DNA of 64,000 nucleotides from Rhizoctonia solani (taxonomy: Eukaryota; Basidiomycota; Agaricomycetes; Cantharellales; Ceratobasidiaceae), in assembly GCF_016906535.1 (NCBI RefSeq), contig NC_057374.1, forward strand, positions 1,922,001 to 1,986,000, read 5' to 3'. The notes beneath the pieces are model-generated. The model saw nothing but the letters and a program-made list of their open reading frames with translations, did no database searches and had not been told where the DNA came from. How positions within the stretch are numbered: the stretch's first letter is position 1; each line of letters begins with the position of its first letter. Position numbers and translations under genes: made by a program. Shown in pieces: positions 11,070-22,523 of this stretch.

Positions 11070-11845
11070 TCAAGCCTTCTGATCCACTGTCAGGAAAGTC
11101 CCAGCTAAAGGATCTCCTAAACCCGCACTCGCCGCAAAACTCGAAATATTGAATCTAGCAAACTGAGTTGCATTTAGCGACGCAGTGTCGAAGTTGCTCG
11201 GCTGGGCATACAGCAGCGCAACGTAACGATGCGCACCTGAGCCGACTGGAGGATTCTGGACACGCATATAGTTAGCGAGATGAAATGGTAGAAACATAAG
11301 TCAAGTTACGGGTGGGAAATATGGGCTTATAGCGGCTGTTGAGTTCTGGAGCACCATGCTACGTATCACCGAAGCCGAACGAGTGGCCGATACAACAAAA
11401 TTAGTTGCAAACATATGTCGAATTTGCGAGACCGTCGGATTTGCTCGGGATGGAGCGTCCGGATCAACAATTGCTATTAGGTACGTTCCATTTTTTATGC
11501 CTTCAACCGAAAATTGGGGAGTATTCAAAGTATCTATTTACAATCATTCGTCATTAAGCGGATTTCGTCACGCTACTTCAGGTATTTCTCCTTACCGTTC
11601 CTTGCGAAACTTGTTCCCGGTAAGACAACCTTGGCTTTTGTGCCATCAGAAAGGCTTCCAGTGTACGTAAGATACAAGAATCCGGTGGGATTAAAGGACG
11701 TAAGAACATCAGGCACCACGCCTTCGGTGGTGAATTTCTGCTGAACTTGAGATAGTGTCGGGTAACCGTAGCCCATTGGAGTTGCCAGAGCCGAAGTTAT
11801 ATAAACATAGGTACCGAGTGTGAGAAGTGCTTTTAAGTGCCACAT
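11070..11845 (-). CDS. secreted phosphatidylethanolamine-binding protein (PEBP) family, copy 2
   Basis: The first true ATG is at 11845 (MWHLKALLTLGTYVYITSALA), giving a signal peptide. An upstream in-frame TTG is not used as a start here. Exon 2 has DPDAPSRANPTVSQIRHMF, exon 3 has GSGAHRYVALLYAQP, and the stop is TGA at 11070-11072. The intron before exon 3 is about 54 bp, ends TCCAG and lies at the same place as in copy 1. The family His in the GPHRY motif is kept, but the preceding Pro is Ala (GAHRY). The two proteins share motif order and much of their sequence but differ clearly in the signal region and exon 3, so the duplication is not recent. Its role is unknown, as for copy 1. Confidence 0.88.
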
Positions 11846-13910
11846 AGTGTTCAAATGTCAATTATGCAAGAATGTCTTAAAGCTAAGATACTAAGAAGAT
11901 TGCTGGTTGGAAGAAGTTTCTCAAAACAAATAGTAAAATCAATGTCAAGGGAAAGGGGAAGTAAAGATCTTTACCCTCCAGGGGATGTCTATGAGTCTAG
12001 GTTGTGGCCTATCTATATATACCACACTGAATTTACCAAGGATACTGTTCCCATTACAACTTATTGATTCTTTGTAACCACATAGAATTTGTAATTTGTA
12101 AACACCACGGGAAGTTACCTAGTTGACCTAACCCAGGCAATTGCAAGTTAGTCCAGCAGAATTTTCAATAGTTCTTTGACGAAATGTACGAGTAGCCGTG
12201 CCCAATACAGCCAGACCGGAGCCAGACGAGCGGCCTCCACCAACTGAGGCAGACCATCACGACACGTGACCCAGGACCAATTCCGGCCCTGCGATCTCTA
12301 GATGTACCCAGGTCAACTCCTTCCCAATCCCGCGCCAACGCCAGACCACAATATCCAACTAACCTGCGCGGAGCCTGCCTCTCTCAACCCGTTTTTTCTA
12401 CATAATATATAAATGCCCAATGTAAAACATAATCTTTCCTTGATTTAATCCCACCACCATATCGTTCTCGATAGGCACACGCATACCAACCTGGCCTAGT
12501 AATAGCGTTGACTTCAACAATAACAATGACTCCATTCAATAATTTTTGCCAAATCCCAAGCCAACTCACGCGACTAGATTGAAACATCGAGCTGGGGATA
12601 CGTGCAAAAACCACAACGAGACCCCGGGTGCCATATATTGCACTGTTGCCCCGTTGCTGCATACATACTGCAGGATGATTTGCTGCAGACAACGCCATAT
12701 CCGAGTCTGTTATTGATAACAATTTCATCGCTATTAGGCCGGGTTTGACAGGATTGATCAAGATCGGTCGAAACAGAATTAGCAGATATTATTGTCGTAT
12801 ATAACGTGCTCGGCGAACTCCTTTGAAATACTACACTCCCATTCGGCCATTTTTTGGTTGTTGAACCCGCGTTCGCGGTGTAACCCAGGCGGAGGAGTTG
12901 GGATCGATTTCCTAAGGGGAAGTGTGGCAGAAAGCGGCGGGCGGCGGAGCCAGGCTCGCCGCCTTCTGGCGTGCCCAAAAGCGGTAGTGGATTCGAGCCA
13001 AGCGCGGGTGGGTGGGCCAACCGTGCGTCTAGTGCACAAAGCGAGAAACGACCCGAGAGAGAGAAAATAAAAAAGGCAGACAGAGATGAGACTGGCATAC
13101 AACAAAAAACAGAAAAACGCGAGAGGTTGAAACAAAGTATAAAAAGACTATACTGACAACAACAATATGGCTCGCTAAGGTGGGTGGGTGAGGTGAGATG
13201 AACCATGTGGGCGCGCAACGGGGGCGAGTAACGACTCGTCATCTCTGCGCTGGGCATAGTGAGCACTGAATCTAGGTGCGACCAAACAAACGCACACGTA
13301 CCACTAGCCATATCCGAGGCTCCAGCTGGCGGACTATATCTATGCAGATCGTGTGCAAAGCTCGCGAGCATCGGAAGGCAAAGAGGGTCCCTAAAAGGGC
13401 AAGGGGTCGCCTCCGTCGATTTGGGAGTCTGGCGGGAAGCGCTTGGAGGCAACAGTGGCGCTCACCGAGAAGGGGCCGTGGGTCAATAGAAGGGTAGAAT
13501 GGGGCGACAGTGATCGCCGATACATAATAAACTGCAGGTGTGGGTAAGCGAACCGAGACACATACAGTCAAAGATGTGTCTAAGCGCGCCGCCGCTTAAG
13601 AACGGTCCGATCTGGGCTCGCAAGTGCACAGCCCATGAGACTCCATCAAACACTGATCTAATTATTAACATTCCTAGCCTATTTTACCTGAAAGCTGTAC
13701 ACTAAGAAGGTTGTCGGCGCCCTCTGAAGAGAATTCGGGGTGTGATTTGAAAACGTCAACTAGCTAAAGAATAAAGTCCATCATTCATCTCGCTCCTTTG
13801 TTATCCTGCTCCTTTTCATGTCTGTATTTCTTGAAAGCCATGGCACAACTCGGTCGATAAAGCAGGCAAGGATGATAGACTGAACTCATCAACCTACCTC
13901 ATTATCGCTA
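11846..13910. other. intergenic stretch of about 2 kb with a long unassigned open frame
   Basis: A 292-codon frame on the minus strand (12574-13452) is the longest open frame here. It is rich in Ser, Pro, Leu and Cys, shows no family motif and overlaps open frames in other phases, so I do not call it a gene. The rest is AT-rich and shows no clear repeat. The part just before 13911 probably holds the promoter of the next gene. Confidence 0.45.
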
Positions 13911-15090
13911 TGTCCGGCTTTCCCTATACTCCTTTCCCCTTTGTGAGTCAAGTTTTAATTCATAACTTGGTGATAGAGCTGAGGAACTTCTTATATTGCA
14001 GAAAGTAACGCCCGCATCACCTCTTTTGAGCTCTAATCCATTGCACTTAACGTTAGTGAAGGATGGGTACCAAGCTGTTCATCGCCAGATTATGTACCGA
14101 CTGCAAGGTGGTCTACTAGTTCGGTCGGCGCGGCGCTTTCACTTTATTTTTGGGGTAAGAAATTTACCTTGGGCAGCTGATGAGCCTCTTATCATAACGT
14201 GGCAGGTTGGGATGTCGCTCTTGAGGGGAACATAAAAGGAGATATGGACATAGAGATTTGTCGGGATGAAATAAGGCTTCCATGGAGTCCATTCGGAGGC
14301 ACACTGGCGAGCATTCGCGGTGGTGCAACTGATCAGTCCTATCTTCACAATGTCACTCTCAAAGTTATCAACGCTTCCTCTGGAGCTGAACTGACTGTGA
14401 CTCAAGCGTGGGTCAACGGTTCGTCATTTGGAGACGTCATGCGAGCTTTAGACTTTTATTGCAGGCATTCTTTGAGTGCTAAAATACAGGTAGCCTCAAT
14501 GCGGACCGTTGGATAGTCCTGAGCGACGACACTCGACTGAGCTATACGGGGTTTACCCAGCATGCTGGTGCAGCGAAAGCAGGGTCTTCTACCACGTACG
14601 TCTCTTCCAAAGCCGGCGACAAAGCATCTATGCGCTTCAATGGTCAGTTCGCTTTTAAAAATAATAATAATATATTCTGATTGTATGCTTATCATCTTCC
14701 GTAGCTTCGACGTTTCTTATCCACGGACCATGCGGCCCTACAAATGGTCTAATAAAGGTGTCGATCGACGGGCGCGAGTCGACGGTAAACACTTCGAAGC
14801 CTATCGCATCCAACGATTGCCTACTATTCCAGGCCTGGGGATTTCCTGCCTTGAAAGAACACGATTTACTTATTGAGAACATGGGCGGGATGCTCGGAAT
14901 CGATAGACTCGAGTTCTTTTGGCTCGACACGTTTGGTGAGAGGGGTTCAAGATCGAATGCGGACAAAAAGAACGTAACCATCGGCGTTGGAATTATGATC
15001 GGGATTTTATTAGTTGTGGCTGGGTTAACGATTTATTCCAAAAATTCAAGCAAGAGGTTTGGTCGTGCTTGCAAAGTCTTTTGTTCGTGA
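13911..15090 (+). CDS. single-pass membrane protein of a fungal surface-protein type
   Basis: I do not recognise a named family. Exons give GWDVALEGNIKGDMDIEIC, then WVNGSSF, then after an intron ending near 14704 a beta-rich block (STFLIHGPCGPTNGLIKVSI, DGRESTVNTSKPI). This resembles the jelly-roll-like ectodomains of many Agaricomycete surface proteins. A C-terminal membrane segment follows (VGIMIGILLVVAGLTI, around 15000) with a short basic tail (KNSSKRFGRACK) and stop at 15088-15090. So a type I orientation is likely. The first exon is uncertain: ATG at 13911 is the best upstream start, but the wanted frame has a TAA near 14034, so another intron or another start must be used. The gene as a whole is supported; its 5' end is not. 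Confidence 0.55.
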
Positions 15091-15302
15091 TCAATGTTTG
15101 GCTTTGGCTTCAATTCAAGCCATCTTTGGTATCCGACTAGTCATGGTTAATCGCATACAAAGCGTTCGCATGACTAAACATCGGATATTCCGCCAAATTT
15201 CACATAAGGCATATGATTCAAGCAGATGTTACAAGAAATGTTAAAGTAGGTACCAAAGTTACGCTAATTATTTGTGCCCTCTTCCCCTCCAAGTTTGATC
15301 CT

Positions 15303-16950
15303 TCATTCGTCGGGTTCACCTAAATCTCCATACGGCCGTGCTTTGAAGTAGCTTTCATCAAACGTGTGTAATCGCACAAAGCCGTCTTCTCCGCCAGAAG
15401 CGTATTGGATCCCGGCTGGATGAACAGCGATACTGTATGGTTTGTATTAGCATTATTGATCCGCCCAATGAGTGAATTTCGCCCCCGTCATGGAGAGAAA
15501 GCCCTGTGAGATAGGATGATAGAGGGAAGAGCGTACGTACGTATTGATCGGTCCAAAGTGCCCCTTTACGCGTCCAACTTCCTCCTCGAAAATCTTATGC
15601 CAGAACCTAGTCTCGAATTTTCCTTGTCTTGCACTGGTGGTTGTGACGTTCATGGCCTCTTGACCACCTCCGACAAGAATCTGAGAATGGAATAGAGAAT
15701 TGAGTGATGAAATAAATGCGGGAGGTAATATCGAACTTACGTAGGGCCTTATAGGGGCAATGGCTGCGCTGTTTAGGGGACCATCGGTCGCATAATGTTT
15801 AAGGACGTTGAGAGTTTTAGTTTCATGTAACTTTTCAGTTTGTTAGTTTTCTCATAAGATCAAACGGGGCTTTGCCTCTTTTGGCAAATTAACACATACC
15901 TTGGCACTCTTGTCCTTGCTACTGGTAATGAAATATGTCCTGTCGGAAGACATTTGCAAGTCGGTTACAGGCTCCAAGTGCGCTCGTTGGTTGGAGTTGA
16001 CCTCTTCTCCGGCTTTAACATCAAAGGCAGCAACCTTTCCGGATTCGTGTCCTTTCGTGAGTTATGTTTGTAAGAGGGATGACTATATAATCGGAAGAGA
16101 AGGGTTGTACCGGTGATGATAATGTCGTTGTCATAAGAAAAGGCTGCGACGGTGGCTTTTGAGCCTACTGGGTTGAACTCGGAATAAGGCTCCGCGTCCT
16201 CTATCATCGGAGGTTTCAGTATCAACGAGGTAGGATTAAAGAAGAAAGGGGATCACGGTTGCTTGGGTCTTCTCTGTTGATGTTGAATACTCGGATTGCT
16301 CCCTATAAAAGCAGAGTTTGTTGATGAATGAATGCGACATTTATAAAAGATATTAGGTAAGTAAATAAATGGGTAGCATACCTGGTACCCCATTCGTTGC
16401 TCAGTAATACACAGAATTTGTTTATCGTCTTCACTCCATGCAACGCGTTTCACAGCGGTCGGAAACTCCCAGGTGTAAAGGCACTTCCCAGTAGATGCTT
16501 CCCATAGTTTCATCATGTTATCAGCTGCACCAGATAGCAAAAATCTTGATTGTGCTAGTTTCAAGTGAGTATGAGAAAGAGTGAGAAAGGACGAGAAGCA
16601 TACTATCTACGTCTACAGTCCATACTGATCCATTGTGTCCGTTATATGTCCCAACTCGTTCGCCGTTGTGGGTATACCATACATTAATAACGTGATCTGG
16701 GCACATTTAATGATTTGTGGACTAGACTTGAGAAGTAGTATAACACACCTTTCGAGGCTGTGAAAAGCAAGTCTCCCTCCGCATTATACTTGATTTGAGT
16801 GAGCGAACGCTCGTGCCCTATCCTCGTCCATTCGAATTATTTCTCTTGCCAAATGGGGAAGATCGATATACTTGCCTTGCAGAAGGATGGGTCTCTAGTA
16901 ATGATCTTCAATATTATCACCTTTACTACCACGCAACTTTAGCGCACCAT
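15303..16950 (-). CDS. translation initiation factor eIF3 subunit i (TIF34), WD40 protein
   Basis: eIF3i is a WD-repeat propeller that binds the eIF3b and eIF3g subunits of the eIF3 complex and supports scanning on the 40S ribosome. Exons encode [57 protein letters not shown] and the conserved C terminus [17 protein letters not shown], ending GDLGEPDE with stop at 15303-15305. The N terminus can be rebuilt as MRPILLQ joined to GHERS only if an intron follows the ATG at 16948-16950 directly (acceptor ACTAG). A second intron must then start with GCAAGT after CTGCAAG. Both are inferred. The length is consistent with the usual 330-350 residues. It is divergent from the DAHP synthase gene, sharing a 179-bp promoter region. 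Confidence 0.9.
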
Positions 16951-17129
16951 GTTTCGCAAATATGTCTTGTCGTGGCTCGAAAGCAAAAAAAGTGATCGGA
17001 GATGAGATCCTCAGGGTTCATCTCATCTAAGCGCCCAGATAGAGTAAGCAAGATTTGGAGTCAGATTCCTTCGGCTCTGGGACGAGTCACCATCAGCTCC
17101 CAACTAAAACTTTGCGATTGGCTCCAAGG
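16951..17129. promoter_or_regulatory. shared bidirectional promoter region, eIF3i and DAHP synthase
   Basis: This 179-bp gap separates the two divergent start codons (ATG at 16950 minus, 17130 plus), so it must hold both core promoters and 5' leaders. I see no clear TATA box. The compactness suggests co-regulation of a translation factor and an amino-acid biosynthesis gene, but the sequence shows no named binding site that I can defend. Confidence 0.5.
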
Positions 17130-18784
<1,655 letters not shown>

Positions 18785-19818
18785 CCCCGATTACGAAACT
18801 CCACGAATATAAAAGTGTTGTAGTTATAGATGAAATTGATAAGTGAACTGTCCTCTTGGCTCAAAGCTTGGTTCCCTTTGAATACCGCCTGGGTGTATGC
18901 GGACGCTTAATGCTCGGTATAGCCCATTTGCCGTATACCACAATATGATGTATCTTTCTATTAACTGTGATGTATTTCCCATAGTTTCCCCTGACTCAAG
19001 TTCAAAGGTTATTGAACGATATGGATGACTATAGTCGCGGACCTGCTCCGCTCTTATTTAATGCGAAACCGCATAACTAGTATTGCATTAAGAAACATTA
19101 ATCAAAGTGAGGCACACACGATTTTGGGAGACCGTGACAACTGAACTCTCCGCACGTATAGGCGTATGCTGAGCTTTTTCACCACTAAAAAGTATCCAAA
19201 TAAGTAACCACGTGCATTATGTCCAAATCAAAGCACGAGTTGTTGTATCCTCTCGATGCGCTCAAGTGAGTATGAATGTGACGCTTTCTAGAAAGCCTTT
19301 ATGCCTTTAATTTCATCGTTCACCCAGACTCACCCTATAAAATATCTTTGGATTGACAACTACTATACACAGCACACTATGAAAACGCGAAGTTTAGGGC
19401 CCCAAGTCTATTGTGTCCAAGTTTACTCTGGTTATGAGTCATGATAAAACTCGGTCGGTGATGTGGGTGGCAGGGTCATCATATTGAGAAAAGGAGGTCT
19501 TTACCTTGAGAACCTCTGAGGTGGTAGTTACTGGTGAACATTATCAATGTCAAAACGTATATATATCTAGTAATTCAAATAAATTGGGGTAGTTCAGTAC
19601 TAAGCGCTCGAATGATGTAATGGCGCTGTCATTGTTGTACATTTGACTCGTGCGCTTGGGGACACTGAGAATTCCATGATTTAGTCCAATCAGTACAGCA
19701 TTGTGCCACTGACTCGCCTCAGGGTGTAGAATATATTGCGCCGCAAAGAGCGCTAATCTGCATAGCTCACATTATAAAAGCGTGGACTGGTCAGAATGGT
19801 CCTTCAGTATTTACTACC
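18785..19818. other. intergenic stretch of about 1 kb
   Basis: I see no coding signal or structured repeat. It lies between two genes in the same direction and should contain the terminator of the DAHP synthase gene and the promoter of the DUF4139 gene. A TATAAAAG-like string sits at 19772-19779, about 45 bp before the next start codon, and is a plausible core element. Confidence 0.45.
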
Positions 19819-21791
19819 ATGGTCTCCGATCAACCAGTTACCAACAAAATCATCGTCAACGCCGCCGAGCAGGACGAGCTCATCGATGCTGTCAGCGTCT
19901 TTCAATCCAACAGGGCCGAGGTCAAACGCAGGGTGATCTTGGATCTCAAGGTGGGCTCACAACAACACGTGCATTGCGTACTTCTCGCCTGACAAGTAGA
20001 TGCTGTTTACAGAAGGGACAAAACCACGTTCATGTCGAGCGCCTTCCCTCTTGCCTGAACGGTGACTCTATACGCGTTGATGGAACTGGGTCTGCTGTCA
20101 TTTTCGACGTCGTCTATCACGCCCCACCATACGGTCGCTTCAACCCCTCTGACGAATCGGTTACCAACGCTCAGCGCGCTTTGGAGGCTCTACAGAAAGA
20201 ACGCGATATCGCTCGCCAACAATCCGAATTTCTGGGGTCATATGGCAAAACCCTAGACAGCAAGAGCGTGAGCATCGGCGATGTTGAGCGGTTCCTGGAT
20301 ATGTTTGGACCACGGCAGATGGCAGTCGAGAAACGGATTCGCGAGCTAGATTTACAAGTCGAAAATGCCGAGCAAGAGTTGAATGCTGCTCGAAGTAAAG
20401 TGTATGAAGATAGGCAAGGAGAGAAGAGAGGAACGAGGGTGACGGTCACTGTGCTCGCCGAGGCGGACGGCAAGGCAGAACTCATGATGACGTATGGTAT
20501 GTCCGAGCGCATTGTCTAGTGTGTATGATCTCACGCTTCTTCGGTAGTGGTAACGAACGCAAGCTGGACCCCGTTGTATGACATCAGGGCATCTATTGCC
20601 AAATCTCCAGATGCGGTTTCGAAGATTGCGTTGCACTATCGTGCATCAATTACTCAGACCACAGGTGAAAACTGGCCCGAGGTGGCGCTTACATTGTCAA
20701 CAGCATCACCCCAACTGGGGAGCACAGTGCCAACTTTATCAACCTGGAAAATAGGGTTTCCGCAACCAACTGTGACTCGTGTTATGCGAATGAGATCCAT
20801 GTCTTATTCTCCCCAAAGTGTGGTTAGGGTGGAAGAACGGGAAGAATCTGACGACGACATGGGGTTCGGCCTATTTGACGGTGGTGGTCCCCAAGCACCA
20901 GCGATGATGTCTCGTCAAGCTCACGTCGTCTCCGCTGGAGTGCTGAGCGCCACATTTGGTATTCCTGGAAGAAGCGATATTCCTAGCGACGAGGGCAGCC
21001 ATAAAGTAGTCGTAGCAGTACTTGACCTAGATGCCGACCTCGAGTGGGTATGCGTACCAAGAGAGAAAGAAAGCGTATTCCTGATCGTAAGTTTCATTTT
21101 TGTTGCATCTGGCCAGTCCTGACATATATCCCGAACTCCAGTGCAAAGTGGTGAACTCGAGCGAGTTTACCTTGCTTCCCGGAGAAGCAAGCGTATTTAT
21201 GGATGACAACTTCGTATCTAAGAGCCAGATTGATGTGAGTCCGCCAGTTTTGACACATATCATTACTTCTCACATATTTTATAGCATGTCTCACCAAACG
21301 ACTCATTCAAGACCTCGTTGGGCACCGATTCGAGCCTACGAGTCACATATCCCTCAGCCAAGACTCTCAACCGCACATCAACTCACTCCGGCTTTTCGTT
21401 CCTTGCTCGCGAGAGGCAGTCTATATCAGCCCAATCTCAACGTATCACCATCCGTAACTCGCGCTTGATGAGTGTATCTAATTTACGTGTGATTGATCAC
21501 GTACCTGTGAGCACGGATGCAAAACTGAGGGTGAACGTGATTACACCCAATGGGTTGGACGCACATCAAGCCCCTGGTTCGCCTACCAGTCCAGTACCGG
21601 AGAGGAACAAAGAAAAAGAGCTACCTTGGGCGAACGTGCGGAAGGGAGTAAAAGCACGGTGGGCACCGTTGGATGTGGGCGGGGAAGGTACAGTCGAGTG
21701 GCAGTGCGAGATTGGTGCGAGCGAAGAGGTAGAACTCGAGCTTGCGTGGGAGGTATCGGCCCCGGCCGGACAAAATTGGCAAAATTTGTGA
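19819..21791 (+). CDS. DUF4139 / mucoidy-inhibitor-A-like domain protein
   Basis: The start at 19819 (MVSDQPVTNKIIVNAAEQDE) matches the N-terminal DUF4140-type strand region. It is followed by a coiled-coil stretch (NAQRALEALQKERDIARQQ, then KRIRELDLQVENAEQELN). After an intron comes the DUF4139 region starting VVTNASWTPLYDIRASI and TTGENWPEVALTLSTASPQ, later NSSEFTLLPGEASVFMDD, with the stop TGA at 21789-21791. The protein is cytosolic by appearance, with no signal peptide. The family is conserved from bacteria to fungi but has no firmly established function; the MuiA name comes from one bacterial phenotype. The open frames join cleanly through GT-AG introns. Confidence 0.85.
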
Positions 21792-22523
21792 ATATTCTAA
21801 ACCTTGAGTCTTGATCGAATTGAATATATGAATTGGTGTTTTAGTCCTTTGAGCGCGTTTGGCTGAGCCTATCGGGCTATCTGCGGTATATAAATCTGCC
21901 TTCAAACCTGGTTATGTTGAAGGAGGAGTTGTCGGGTTAGGGGCCGGGCCTGAAATACATGGACATGAGTGGGTGATGCAAGCGGGACGGGGAGGAGGGC
22001 GTTGATGTGAGTGGGTATACAGGAGGCCTTAATTCGGGTCAAAAGAACTCGTGACAGTTATAATGGTATATGCGAGCACCGTATTTCGTAAGGCTGGAAA
22101 TAAAATAAAATTTGGTTACTCACAATGGGTATAGATGCGGCGGCTAATCCTTAAATTGATAAGTTTAAGGCTTGGATGTCGTACAAATCACAACTGGTTG
22201 CCAGTTGGGTGTCTCAATGTAGGTGGCGGTAATGTTTAATAAACATGAAGCGCTCAGCACCCTCTGAATTAATTTTGTGATCATACTCGAGCACCGGTTT
22301 GGAGTCCAATCGGCAGGCCACGCCACTGGTGCAACTATCCGCCCAAAGTGCACTCGCGACTAGTATACAGTTATGCTTCCACTGGATCTTCGCCTATCCG
22401 ACATATCATACTCTCAAACAAATAGCTGCCCGGATGATCTATTGATAACGCTTGTTCACATGAGAAATCACAAAAGGGTATAGATGTAACTTGGGAAAGT
22501 AACAATTCTTAGGTCCGCTTACT
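21792..22523. other. convergent intergenic region
   Basis: This 732-bp stretch lies between two convergent genes, so it should contain both 3' ends. I see no open frame or repeat worth naming. Confidence 0.5.

Noticed and set aside
12574..13452. 292-codon open frame on the minus strand
   Set aside because: The residue use is biased to Ser, Pro, Leu and Cys, there is no domain, and overlapping frames in the same region are equally open. It is probably a chance frame.
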